From positions 124,001 through 188,000 of the forward strand of contig SIHQ01000007.1 in NCBI GenBank assembly GCA_004762125.1: a DNA stretch of 64,000 bases, written 5' to 3'. Every line of letters starts with the position of its first letter. Positions within the stretch are counted from its first letter, which is position 1. This stretch comes from Oceanospirillales bacterium. Its GTDB lineage: Bacteria; Pseudomonadota; Gammaproteobacteria; Pseudomonadales; Endozoicomonadaceae. The translations under genes were made by a program, and so were the position numbers. The notes under the pieces were generated by a model. That model saw nothing but the letters and a program-made list of their open reading frames with translations, did not search any database and was not told the origin of the DNA. Shown here piece by piece: positions 1-8,449 of this stretch.

Positions 1-812
1 AAGAGCTGGGCGACAAAACCATTGAAGGTATCTGTGGTCAGGTCCTGGGCAGTGCCCTGCCGGACATGGTGACACTGGAAGCTGGACAGTCCGCTTTTGG
101 CGACATTTACGCATGGTACAAGCGCTTGCTGGCATGGCCAATGCAACAGTGGGCGAAAGAACATCCTGAAGATCAGCCTACCATGGAGAAGCTGGAAGAA
201 AGTTTACTGCCAATGCTGACTCAGGCTGTCAGTCAGCGTGAACCATTCTCCGATGGTGCTCTGGCTTTGGATTGGCACAACGGCCGTCGTACACCTTACG
301 CTAACCAACGTCTGACCGGTTCCATCAACAAGCTGAACCTGGGTTCTGATGCACCTGAAATATTCCACGGTCTCGTAGAGTCTACTGCATTTGGTGCCAA
401 AGCCATTACCGAGAGTATGAAAGATCAGGGCGCACCGATTAAGCGTGTTATCGCTATTGGCGGCATCTCTAAGAAATCTTCTCTGGTCATGCAAATGTGC
501 AGTGATGTCATGGGTTATGAGATCGCTGTCGTCGATTCCGAGCAGTGCTGTGCACTGGGTGCTGGTATTTTTGCCGCTGTAGCAGCAGGTACCTACGCAA
601 CTACTGAAGCCGCTCAGAAAGCGATGGCCAGTCCTATTTGTCAGGTTTACCACCCTCGTCCAGCCCGTATGAAACATTATCAGCGTCGTTATAACGCTTA
701 TCAGCAGTTGGGTCAGGCAATGGAAATTCTGACGATGTCTTTTGAAGAGCAATCTCAAGCGAATGTGCTGGAAGAAGAAGCGGCTGAAGCTAAGGAAGAG
801 GCTCTGGCATGA
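1..812 (+). CDS. araB: L-ribulokinase, C-terminal part (cut by window edge)
   Basis: Phosphorylates L-ribulose to L-ribulose 5-phosphate in the cytoplasm, the second step of arabinose use. The open frame runs from the first bases of the window, so the N-terminal half lies outside. Visible are the FGGY-kinase C-terminal features: a Gly-rich nucleotide-binding stretch ([10 protein letters not shown]) and the [13 protein letters not shown] segment. The tail is rich in Glu/Ala. The TGA stop overlaps the ATG of araD (ATGA), indicating translational coupling. Identity is supported by araD and araA directly downstream. The order here is B-D-A, not the E. coli B-A-D. Confidence 0.93.
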   Translation, partial: ELGDKTIEGICGQVLGSALPDMVTLEAGQSAFGDIYAWYKRLLAWPMQQWAKEHPEDQPTMEKLEESLLPMLTQAVSQREPFSDGALALDWHNGRRTPYANQRLTGSINKLNLGSDAPEIFHGLVESTAFGAKAITESMKDQGAPIKRVIAIGGISKKSSLVMQMCSDVMGYEIAVVDSEQCCALGAGIFAAVAAGTYATTEAAQKAMASPICQVYHPRPARMKHYQRRYNAYQQLGQAMEILTMSFEEQSQANVLEEEAAEAKEEALA

Positions 813-1543
813 TCAATGATTTCGTAAAAACTGAAGAGCAGGCTCAGCGCCTGCTTCAGCTGAGAGAAGATGTCTACAAAGCCAACATGGCTTTGCAGGA
901 ATATAATCTGGTGACGTTCACTTGGGGTAATGTTTCCGGTATCGACCGTGAGATGGGCCTGGTAGTGATTAAGCCAAGCGGTGTCGCTTACGAAGAACTG
1001 AACCCTGAAAATATGGTGGTTCTGGATCTGGCGGGTAACAAGGTTGAAGGTGAAATGAACCCTTCTTCCGATACCGCGACTCACCTGGCTTTGTACCGTA
1101 CCTACGAGAACATGAGCGGTGTCGTTCATACCCACTCTTCCTACGCTACTTCCTGGGCGCAGGCCAGCCGAGCTATTCCGGCACTGGGCACGACACACGC
1201 TGATTATTTTTACGGTGAGATCCCTTGCACTCGTGCTCTGACTAAGGAAGAGATCGCTTCCGAGTATGAGCTGAATACCGGCAAGGTCATCATTGAAACT
1301 ATTGGTGACGGTGATGCGATGGCTGTTCCGGGCATTGTGATCAGTGAGCATGGGCCGTTTAGCTGGGGTACGTCTCCGAAGAATGCAGTGCATAACGCGG
1401 TAGTGATGGAAGAAGTGGCCAAGATGGCCTTCCGTACTGTGCAGCTGAACCCTGCAGTGACCAATATTCCTCAACGTTTGCTGGATAAGCACTACCTGCG
1501 AAAGCACGGCCCTGGTGCGTATTACGGTCAGGGTAAGAAGTAA
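809..1543 (+). CDS. araD: L-ribulose-5-phosphate 4-epimerase
   Basis: Converts L-ribulose 5-phosphate to D-xylulose 5-phosphate, feeding arabinose into the pentose phosphate pathway. The 244 residues are close to the family length (about 231 in E. coli). Class II aldolase/epimerase features are visible: an early WGNVSG loop, a KPSG phosphate-binding segment, the zinc-binding HTHSSYA motif and a later EHGPF segment supplying another His ligand. The start codon overlaps the araB stop, so the two are co-translated. A 190-base gap with a strong nested inverted repeat separates it from araA. Confidence 0.95.
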   Translation: MINDFVKTEEQAQRLLQLREDVYKANMALQEYNLVTFTWGNVSGIDREMGLVVIKPSGVAYEELNPENMVVLDLAGNKVEGEMNPSSDTATHLALYRTYENMSGVVHTHSSYATSWAQASRAIPALGTTHADYFYGEIPCTRALTKEEIASEYELNTGKVIIETIGDGDAMAVPGIVISEHGPFSWGTSPKNAVHNAVVMEEVAKMAFRTVQLNPAVTNIPQRLLDKHYLRKHGPGAYYGQGKK

Positions 1544-1584
1544 TTTTTTGGGCTGGTGGTCGTTAATATTGGCAGTCCTTCTGA

Positions 1585-1673
1585 AAGCAGGTAGATCTTT
1601 CCGCTCAGCAGACCATCCATGGTCTGAATTCGCTAGCAGGCCATTCCATGGCCTTTGAAAGATCTACCTGCTT
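1585..1673. repeat. Nested inverted repeat (three-way-junction shape) between araD and araA
   Basis: A perfect 17-bp inverted repeat (1585-1601 with 1657-1673) encloses two smaller perfect hairpins: 1609-1615 with 1620-1626 (7 bp, 4-base loop) and 1638-1643 with 1649-1654 (6 bp, 5-base loop). The right hairpin contains TAGC-N7-TCCATG at 1634-1650, one base from the E. coli AraC half-site TAGC-N7-TCCATA. The left one contains a weaker CAGC-N6-TCCATG. It could be an AraC operator, a structured mRNA spacer adjusting araA expression, or a small mobile palindromic element. There is no T-run, so a simple terminator is unlikely. Confidence 0.75.
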
Positions 1674-1751
1674 CCATACTCGATATTGAATCTAAACAAA
1701 TAAAAACCTCTGCCACAGTGTGGTGGAGGTTGGTTGAAACGGAATATACAA

Positions 1752-3239
1752 ATGAAAGTTTTTGAAAAGCAGGTTTGGTTTGTCACCGGTTCTCAGGATC
1801 TGTACGGCCCTAAGGTTCTCGAAGCAGTCGCTGAACACTCTGAAGAAATGGTTCAAGGCTTTAACGCAACAGCCGCTATTTCTGCTCCTTTTACTAACAA
1901 GGGAACTGTAAAAAGCGCTCGTGAAATTGCTCAGGTTTGCCGTGAAGCGAACAACGATGACAACTGTGTAGGTCTGATCCTTTGGATGCACACGTTCTCT
2001 CCAGCGAAGATGTGGATTTCCGGTCTGAAGCAGCTGAATAAGCCATTCGTTCATTTGCACACCCAGTTCAATGCGGGTTTGCCTTGGGACGAGATCAACA
2101 TGAACTTCATGAACACTAACCAGAGTGCTCATGGCGATCGTGAATTTGGCTTTATCGGTACTCGCATGAAACAGGACCGCAAAGTGATCGTTGGTCACTG
2201 GCAGGACGGCGAAGTTCATCAGGAACTGGATGACTGGTGTCGTGCGGCAATGGGCTGGATGGAAGCTCAGACAATGAAAGTGGCTCGCTTCGGTGACAAC
2301 ATGCGTCAGGTTGCCGTTACTGATGGCAACAAGGTTGCCGCACAGATGCAATTTGGCTTTGAAGTAAACGCCTATGGTTTGGGTGATCTGGCTGAATACG
2401 TTAATGCTATCACTGACGAACAGGTTGCAGTGCTGCTGGACGTTTACAAGACCGAGTTTACGTTGGCTCCAGAATTGCTGGAAGACGCTGAAAGCCTTAA
2501 GGTTCTAAAGCAGGAAGCTCGTCTGGAAGCCGGTATGGAAGCATTTCTGGTTGAACATGACAGTATGGCGTACACCAATTGCTTTGAAGATTTGACAGGA
2601 CTGACGGGTCTGCCGGGTCTGGCGACTCAGCGTCTGATGGCTAAAGGTTACGGTTACGGCGGTGAAGGCGATTGGAAAACTGCGGCTATGACTCGCATCA
2701 CCAAGGTGATGGCGAAAGGTCTGAATGGCGGTACTTCCTTTATGGAAGATTACACCTACAACTTTGCCGAGACTGATCAGGTTTTGGGCGCACATATGCT
2801 GGAAGTCTGCCCAACCATCGCTGCTGACAAACCAAGTGTTCAGGTTCACCTGCATACCATTGGTTGTCGTGCAGATGTTGCCCGTCTGATCTTTACCGGT
2901 CAGGAAGGCGACGGTATCAACCTGTCTCTGGTAGAGCTGGGTTCACACTACCGCCTGATTGCTAACACTGTTAAGGCTGTAACGCCTAAGGAAATGCCTA
3001 ACCTGCCGGTTGCATCTACCTTGTGGGAGCCAATGCCCAACCTGAAGACAGCGGCTGCTGCGTGGATTTACGCGGGTGGTGCGCACCACACAACTTACAC
3101 TCAGGCGATCAGCATGGAAGTTGTGAATGACTTTGCAGAGATGGCTGGTATTGAATTGGTTACTATCGACGAAGATACCAAGGTCAAAGAATTCAAGAAA
3201 GAGCTGCGTCAAAACGAGATGTACTACAAATTTATGTGA
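1752..3239 (+). CDS. araA: L-arabinose isomerase
   Basis: Interconverts L-arabinose and L-ribulose, the first step of the pathway; a cytoplasmic metal-dependent enzyme. From ATG 1752 it is 495 residues, matching the family (about 500). The N-terminus [19 protein letters not shown] fits the family pattern, which is why this start is preferred. An in-frame TTG at 1734 sits 4 bases after GGAGG (1725-1729) and would add six residues, so it cannot be excluded. Metal-ligand regions are present (FEDLTG and the GAHMLEVCP and HLHTIGC segments). A hairpin terminator follows. Confidence 0.95.
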   Translation: MKVFEKQVWFVTGSQDLYGPKVLEAVAEHSEEMVQGFNATAAISAPFTNKGTVKSAREIAQVCREANNDDNCVGLILWMHTFSPAKMWISGLKQLNKPFVHLHTQFNAGLPWDEINMNFMNTNQSAHGDREFGFIGTRMKQDRKVIVGHWQDGEVHQELDDWCRAAMGWMEAQTMKVARFGDNMRQVAVTDGNKVAAQMQFGFEVNAYGLGDLAEYVNAITDEQVAVLLDVYKTEFTLAPELLEDAESLKVLKQEARLEAGMEAFLVEHDSMAYTNCFEDLTGLTGLPGLATQRLMAKGYGYGGEGDWKTAAMTRITKVMAKGLNGGTSFMEDYTYNFAETDQVLGAHMLEVCPTIAADKPSVQVHLHTIGCRADVARLIFTGQEGDGINLSLVELGSHYRLIANTVKAVTPKEMPNLPVASTLWEPMPNLKTAAAAWIYAGGAHHTTYTQAISMEVVNDFAEMAGIELVTIDEDTKVKEFKKELRQNEMYYKFM

Positions 3240-3286
3240 TTTGATCAATCACCATAATTGCTTTTGATTAAAAGTAGTCAATTAAA

Positions 3287-3315
3287 AATAGTCGTTTAAA
3301 AGCGGCTATTTTTTT
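3287..3315 (+). terminator. Rho-independent terminator after araA
   Basis: The stem AATAGTCG/CGGCTATT (3287-3294 with 3303-3310, one G-U pair) is followed by a run of T residues, about 50 bases after the araA stop. It closes the arabinose transcription unit. Confidence 0.8.
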
Positions 3316-3789
3316 GTAAGGATAATTTTCATGGATTAATTTTCTGTAATTTATGGATTTAAATGTTGGATTAGATTTTGTGGGAATCTATTGGTTAATG
3401 TATGAATTTTTTATTTGTTATTCTGTGTGCTTTCTTTGATCGTCATTAAATAGATATATGTCAATTTACGGTAAAACTATACCGTATCTGTAACATTTAT
3501 CGGTTTGCGTGAAATATTTCCATTCAATAGTTATCCGTATACTGATCACAGTTTTCAGATATGAACAGCGAAACTAGTGAAATTCAAACAGGGTTTCACA
3601 AAGTTTTTCGTTTCAAAGAAATCAATGACATCACTTATCGCCAACACGATAGCTCACGTTGAAACATATCTGAATCAGACCAAGACTTAGCTTTGCAGTA
3701 TCAGATTGTGGATACAGGTAATTAATCCTAAACCCATATCTGGAAAAGAATTTAAATCCAAGACTGTCAGTATAAAAGGGGCTGTTGGA
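3316..3789. other. Long AT-rich leader upstream of the outer membrane protein gene
   Basis: An AT-rich non-coding stretch of about 470 bases. It probably holds the promoter of the downstream gene. A 6-bp inverted repeat GTGAAA-N11-TTTCAC lies at 3577-3599. A 33-codon reading frame at 3561-3662 has no ribosome-binding site and is not called. No other structure is seen. Confidence 0.4.
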
Positions 3790-4932
3790 ATGAGCACAAT
3801 CCGCAAGTTTGCACTCGGGGCTTTAGCCGCATCTATCTCGATGGGTGTTATGGCTGATGAAGCTAAAAAAGCAGATGACCAGAAGATTGATGGTATTCAA
3901 TACAGTCTTCCTGTGGGTCCTATGTATGACCCTGATTTTGACTTTGCTCTGGCTGCTATTCCAACAGCCCTCTATCAGTTTGATGAAGAGTCCCGCCCTT
4001 CCTACACCAAACTGACTGTCGTATATGGTTCCACAGACAACAAAAATGTTGGCCTTGAAACTGATAACTACTTTCTGAACGACAAAGTACGTTTCTGGAA
4101 CTACTTCGGTTATACCGACGCAACCATGACCATGCAGGACATCCTTGAGCTTCAGGGACTGCAGGATGCCAGCCTTATTTCTAAAACTGACTTCGGTAGC
4201 TTGTCTTATCAAGTGATTGATGATCTATTTTTGGGTGTATCCTGGAATTACAGTGAATCAACGGTGCAGAGAAGTTCAGGCACCCATGAAGCCCATGCGG
4301 TAAATCTACCGGACAATACTGTTAAGCAGTACGGTTTAGTTCTAAATTATGACAAGCGTGATAATACATTCATGCCCACCAAAGGAATGTATCTGGAAGC
4401 TAACTTCTGGAAGACCAGTCATGAGTCTACTGGCAGTGAAGAAAAATATTTTGTTAAACCGCATGGCCTTTGGATGGATAATCAAGCAGTAAAAGGTACG
4501 GTAAATAATGACTACAAATACAAGACACTGAAACTGGAAAGTCGTTTCTATCAGCCTATCAGTGAAGCAACTACCGTGGCGTATCGTGCCAAGGCTCTGT
4601 ACAACACAGACAAGGCACCAACGCATGCCGTAGACCTTTCTCAGGTTGCTCAGGGCTTCAGCCGTGAAGTAGTGGGTCGCAGCGTAGTAGCAGCAGAAAC
4701 GCAGCTTCGTCACTGGCTCAACAACGATTGGGGATTAGTGGGTGGTGTGGCTGTAGGTAAAGCATTCAACCCTAATGATAAAGACAAAGACGGTCTCTAC
4801 ATTGCAGGTACATTAGGTTTACGCTACATGCTGGTTCCCGAATCAAAGTTGGCACTGCGAATTGACCTGACCCAAAGCAACCAGAAAGAAGAGAAGACTC
4901 TGCTCTACTTCCGTGTAGGTGAAGCTTTCTAA
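3790..4932 (+). CDS. Omp85/BamA-TamA-type outer membrane beta-barrel protein
   Basis: ATG 3790 is chosen because it starts a clean signal peptide (MSTIRKFALGALAASISMGVMA, cleaved before DEA) and follows AGGGG by about 7 bases; an upstream in-frame start would hide that peptide. The mature protein is about 360 residues of alternating strands. It carries the Omp85 barrel signature NYDKRDNTFMPTKG near the middle and ends in a strand with terminal Phe (FRVGEAF), the signal recognised by the Bam machinery. No POTRA repeats are visible, so it is a barrel-only surface-antigen protein. The function is unknown (transport or surface antigen). A broken paralogue lies at 6818-7579. Confidence 0.8.
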   Translation: MSTIRKFALGALAASISMGVMADEAKKADDQKIDGIQYSLPVGPMYDPDFDFALAAIPTALYQFDEESRPSYTKLTVVYGSTDNKNVGLETDNYFLNDKVRFWNYFGYTDATMTMQDILELQGLQDASLISKTDFGSLSYQVIDDLFLGVSWNYSESTVQRSSGTHEAHAVNLPDNTVKQYGLVLNYDKRDNTFMPTKGMYLEANFWKTSHESTGSEEKYFVKPHGLWMDNQAVKGTVNNDYKYKTLKLESRFYQPISEATTVAYRAKALYNTDKAPTHAVDLSQVAQGFSREVVGRSVVAAETQLRHWLNNDWGLVGGVAVGKAFNPNDKDKDGLYIAGTLGLRYMLVPESKLALRIDLTQSNQKEEKTLLYFRVGEAF

Positions 4933-4963
4933 GTGATACCAACAATGATCATCACCTAGAAGA

Positions 4964-4989
4964 GGGAGCAGCTAACGCTGCTCCCTTTT
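4964..4989 (+). terminator. Rho-independent terminator
   Basis: A perfect 9-bp stem GGGAGCAGC/GCTGCTCCC with loop TAAC is followed by TTTT. It lies 30 bases after the outer membrane protein stop. Confidence 0.88.
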
Positions 4990-5058
4990 CTATTGTGTGG
5001 GAATATCAAGTGTTAGTCTTTGCAGACCAACAATCCATATGCGTTCCAACCATCAAAA

Positions 5059-5250
5059 TCATATTGAAGCGTGCTTCTTCCGGTACCCAGAAGGTGACAT
5101 CTTCATCTGCTTGCGAAAGCATCGTAAGAAGTACATTTGGTTTACATAACCCAGTTCATCAGTAATCTGGATAATACGCTTACTGGAATGAATCAGCTTA
5201 TTACAGGCTTCCGCCATGCGCTTTTCTTCTCGCCATTGCAGTAGTTAAAG
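5059..5250 (-). pseudogene. AraC-family regulator remnant (C-terminal DNA-binding domain)
   Basis: Read on the minus strand, this stretch encodes the second helix-turn-helix of an AraC/XylS regulator: QITDELGYVNQMYF followed by LRCFRKQMKMSPSGYRKKH and a TGA stop at 5059-5061. Just upstream a TAA interrupts the frame and no sensory domain can be followed, so it is a fragment. It converges on the outer membrane protein gene, and the same arrangement recurs at 7806-8390 beside the broken paralogue. Confidence 0.75.
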
Positions 5251-5539
5251 AGAAATCTGGCCACATTCGCCAGTTGCGTTTCCATGGGCAGACTCCCGAC
5301 AGTGAATTCAGTAGCATCTGATGTTCAAAAAGTAGACGCAGATACAAAATAGTGGCCATAAGATAGCGCATTAAGTCATCTGAGAATTTCCGTTCATTTA
5401 CTTATTATTTAATTTCAGAGCAGAAAAGGGTTTAAACGCTCTCTATGGGGCAGGAATCACTGTCGTAGCTTGGTGCTGTATGCAGTGAAGCTCAACGCTG
5501 TCTTAAAGGTAGGCTGAGCTTCGTCAAGCAGGAAAGGAT
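5251..5539. other. Intergenic stretch without recognisable gene
   Basis: About 290 bases between the AraC remnant and the end of the TIM-barrel gene. An 8-bp inverted repeat GAAGCTCA/TGAGCTTC (5487-5494 with 5515-5522) may end the minus-strand transcript, but no T-run follows. Nothing else is seen. Confidence 0.35.
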
Positions 5540-6436
5540 TTACTTCAAGCGCTTCTGAGCTTCAGAGAAGCACTCACGGGCAATCTGTGCATAAATCAGG
5601 GATTCCGCATAACGGTCAGACTCTTCGGTCAGCTGACCATTCACCATGAACTTACGGCCGTAGTAGATGGAAGCTGACAGCAGTTCCGGAGTGAAAATAA
5701 AGTAGTCGCCCTGCTCTGCTGTTTTCAGGAAGCCCATAAAGGCACGGATCCAGATCTCTTTATGATCTGCCAGGAAATCAGCTTCGCCTGTAGCCATCAG
5801 TGGGCGTGATTGACCATCACCAATAGTGACCTGCATATTGCCTGGCGTACCAATACGGCCATGCATAAAGCGGGTACGATCAAAGATAGGTTGCATGAAG
5901 TCAAGTTTGGCGTCGAAGTCACCGTAGCGCATTTCAAGGCCAGTGTAGTAATGGCTGAAGTCGCCGTTGAAACGGATTTCAGGGAACTTCTCTGTGAGTT
6001 TTACTGTACGCCAGATATCCTGCGTCACTGTCGCACGATGGGTTTCAATATAGATAGGCAGATTAGTGGATGAAGAAGCTTCCAGTACGGATTCAACCAG
6101 TCGAAATACCTGGTCATCGTCTTCCATGCCAGTGCCGACGTGAACGGTTAGGCATTCAGCTCCAAGACTGAGGAAGTAGCCTGCATATTGCATGGAAACG
6201 GATGGATCGGTGATAGCAGCCATCTGGCAGTAACCAATAGGAGAACCATCTACCTTCTGCCCCATACCCAATTGGATGCCTTCGAAGCCGTCTTCTTTTA
6301 GCCTGTTCATAGAGTCCAGACCTTCCAGGCCAGGCCATACGCTGTTTTCTGGCAGCTCGGCCAGAACACCTTCGTTCATATAGACTTTCAGGGCTGGTGC
6401 ATTTTGCTTGTCGTCGTTGGTGTTGCGAATGTTCAT
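5540..6436 (-). CDS. Xylose-isomerase-like TIM-barrel protein (putative sugar isomerase/epimerase)
   Basis: 298 residues, no signal peptide, presumably cytoplasmic. Strand-end motifs typical of the xylose-isomerase-like/AP-endonuclease-2 fold are visible: LTVHVGTGMEDD, YIETHRATVTQD, RFNGDFSHYY and FMHGRIGTPG. These supply acidic and His residues that would bind a metal at the barrel mouth. Such proteins isomerise or epimerise sugars or sugar phosphates. The substrate cannot be read from sequence. It stands alone between AraC and outer membrane protein fragments, close to the arabinose genes, so a sugar role is plausible but not shown. Confidence 0.7.
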   Translation of the reverse strand: MNIRNTNDDKQNAPALKVYMNEGVLAELPENSVWPGLEGLDSMNRLKEDGFEGIQLGMGQKVDGSPIGYCQMAAITDPSVSMQYAGYFLSLGAECLTVHVGTGMEDDDQVFRLVESVLEASSSTNLPIYIETHRATVTQDIWRTVKLTEKFPEIRFNGDFSHYYTGLEMRYGDFDAKLDFMQPIFDRTRFMHGRIGTPGNMQVTIGDGQSRPLMATGEADFLADHKEIWIRAFMGFLKTAEQGDYFIFTPELLSASIYYGRKFMVNGQLTEESDRYAESLIYAQIARECFSEAQKRLK

Positions 6437-6817
6437 ATTATTTTTACCGCAATATTGGAGAAACGATCGATGAAAAACGAGTTAAGAAAGAGAGTGTGCA
6501 TTATGAAAAGTATCTTTGATCAAAAACAGTTCAAATCTGACGTATGAGTTGGCTTATCTAATAGTTGTGGTCAACGCTTTGTCAGGAATTTTTCTTCGAG
6601 TCGTTTCGATTCCTCTGTGGAACGGGCAATAAAGTTCGAGCGAGAAATAAAAATGCGGGTCGAGAGTCATTTGACACGAATCAATGACAGATCATTTGGT
6701 GATCGACTTTTTTTCCAGTGCTGATGTAAAGAATTCCAAAAACAGCCATGGCATAAAAGGCAATGGGTGTTGAAAATAATTCCAAACAAAATTTGGCAAT
6801 TCCCAGGGGCAGTGAAT
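6437..6817. other. Intergenic stretch with divergent promoters
   Basis: About 380 bases between the minus-strand TIM-barrel gene and the plus-strand outer membrane protein pseudogene. It must hold the promoters for both. I see no clear operator, hairpin or small gene in it. Confidence 0.35.
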
Positions 6818-6903
6818 ATGAATTGTACTCTGAAGTCTTTTGCAGTAACTACTCTTGCTGCAATGAGCGTGACTCTGATTCAGCTTCTTTGGGTAATAAT
6901 GCA

Positions 6904-6952
6904 GCAGACAGCAGACAGCAGACAGCAGACAGCAGACAGCAGACAGCAGACA
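6904..6952 (+). repeat. Seven perfect copies of a 7-bp unit (GCAGACA)
   Basis: Exactly 49 bases made of seven GCAGACA units with no mismatch. Because 7 is not a multiple of 3, all three frames read the same seven-codon cycle (S-R-Q-Q-T-A-D) with no stop, so copy number alone decides which frame leaves the array. The signal peptide enters in one frame and the barrel needs another; loss of one unit would join them. Confidence 0.97.
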
Positions 6953-7082
6953 GTATGGCTTGTATGCAAACTACGATTCTCGTGATTATCAGTATGCACC
7001 AACCCAAGGTCTTTTCATTGAAGCGGAATACCTGAAGTCAAATAATAGACAGTTTAATAGTACAACCAAAAACATTTATGTT

Positions 7083-7112
7083 GCTGGTGCTGGTGCTGGT
7101 GCTGGTGCTGGT
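7083..7112 (+). repeat. Five copies of a hexamer (GCTGGT)
   Basis: A perfect 5 x 6-bp array encoding (Ala-Gly)5 inside an extracellular-loop position of the broken barrel gene. Length changes here keep the frame and would only vary loop length. Confidence 0.95.
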
Positions 7113-7608
7113 GCAATCGAAATTCCTGGACTAAGCGATACAGTTAACAAAGAAGTCGATTATACAACACTCCGTCTGGATGCTCGTACTTACGAAGCTA
7201 TCAGCTCTCAAACTACACTGGCCCTTCGTGGCAGTGCAGTACTGAACTCTGAAAAAGCGCCTAACAACGCTACTGCTCTTGATGACACTGGCACCAGTCT
7301 TGGCTTTACCCGTGAAATACAAGCTCGCAGTGTTGTTGGTGCTCAGGCTCAGGCAAGCAGTGGTTGAACGACAAATGGTGTGTAGCAACAGGTGTTGCTG
7401 TTGCTCGAGGCATTCATCCTAATGCTAAAGAAAAAAATGGCCTCTTTTATGCGGGTACCATTGGTATACGCTATATGTTGATTCCAAAAACCAAACTGGC
7501 GCTGCGTATAGATTTGACCCAAAGCAATCAGGATGATGAAGCAATACGGTTCTATTTCCGTGCAGGTGAGACATTCTAGGTTCTAAAACCTGCATAAATT
7601 TACTGGAT

Positions 7609-7639
7609 GTCACTCTCGGAAACGGGAGTGGCATTTTTT
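7609..7639 (+). terminator. Rho-independent terminator
   Basis: Stem GTCACTCTCG/CGGGAGTGGC (7609-7618 with 7623-7632, G-U pairs allowed) followed by a T-run, 30 bases after the pseudogene stop. Confidence 0.8.
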
Positions 7640-7805
7640 AATCACAGAGGTGCGCAGAAATACCAAGGATAAAGAGTATATTTCCAACGTCATTAAGATA
7701 AGTATTTAGATATACGAATTCAAGAGTCATCTTTAAGACTAAACTATTGCGGCTGCAATAAATTGGACTGAACGTTCGATACTTACCTGCCTTTTTAGTT
7801 GATGC

Positions 7806-8390
7806 TTAATTCTCGAATTTCTTTCTGAATAGCTTTTGAAACTGCCGGCCAGAATCGCCCCATTTCTTATCTGAAAGTGCCTTAACCAATCCTGACCACG
7901 TCTGCCCTTTCTTGCCAATGATACCCCGGATATCATCTTGCATACTTTCATCACTGAGGAGCCAGAATAATGTTGCTACGGTCTCACCACTGGAATGCTG
8001 AGCCGGCTTTTGAACTGCCCAAAAGCTACCACAGTTAATTTCTTCCAAATTTTTGGTTGTATCTAGGGATAATACCCCTGTTGCTGGAGAAGGAACTGGG
8101 TTAATGCCGTGTGTAAAGAAATTGGCGTTATTCAAGTCAATACCCTTTCCAAAACTCACTGTACCACAGTCACTACCAACAACAGACAGAGCCAAATGTT
8201 TTGTGGCTATATAAGAGTGTTTTTTCCTGTATTCCGAAGGCGACAATTTCACTTGCTTGCGGAAGCAGCGAGAAAAATACATCTGGTTTACTTAGCCAAG
8301 ATTGTCAGCAATCTGACAAATTCTTTTTTCTGTATGAATTAATCGGTAGCTGGCTTGTGCTATTCGTTTCTCTTTCCTCCACTTTGAAGA
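7806..8390 (-). pseudogene. Second AraC-family regulator remnant with extended tail
   Basis: On the minus strand the frame reads an AraC/XylS DNA-binding domain, KWRKEKRIAQAS to CQIADNLG, then an in-frame TAA (8292-8294), then VNQMYFSRCFRKQVKLSPSEYRKK. It closely resembles the remnant at 5059-5250 but runs on for about 140 further residues that do not look like AraC. That Trp/Lys-rich tail ends SGRQFQKLFRKKFEN and I do not recognise it. No sensory domain is present. Its place beside the broken outer membrane protein copy mirrors the first module. Confidence 0.7.
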
Positions 8391-8449
8391 ATGAATCGGA
8401 AACCGTAGGGTAATTAAAAGTAAAAAACTTTTCGGTTGATCAGTGATAT

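Larger units (their letters stand above)
6818..7579 (+). pseudogene. Broken paralogue of the Omp85-type outer membrane protein
   Basis: A signal peptide (MNCTLKSFAVTTLAAMSVTL, ATG 6818) is followed by a tandem heptamer repeat (6904-6952). Then, in a different frame, comes a barrel segment starting QYGLYANYDSRDYQYAPTQG, which aligns with KQYGLVLNYDKRDNTFMPTKG of the intact gene at 3790. Near 7360 the frame shifts again, and the last 70 residues (WLNDKW to FRAGETF) match the intact C-terminus, including the terminal Phe. About 150 residues between signal peptide and barrel are missing, replaced by the repeat. Two frame changes plus the deletion make it non-functional as read. Confidence 0.85.

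Noticed and set aside
204-758. Long antisense reading frame opposite araB
   Set aside because: It mirrors the codon pattern of araB and has no protein-like features.
755-1507. Long antisense reading frame opposite araD
   Set aside because: Shadow of araD; no start site and no recognisable domain.
1692-2351. Antisense reading frame opposite araA
   Set aside because: Shadow of the real gene on the other strand.
3561-3662. 33-codon reading frame upstream of the outer membrane protein gene
   Set aside because: No ribosome-binding site and no recognisable sequence; likely chance in a leader region.
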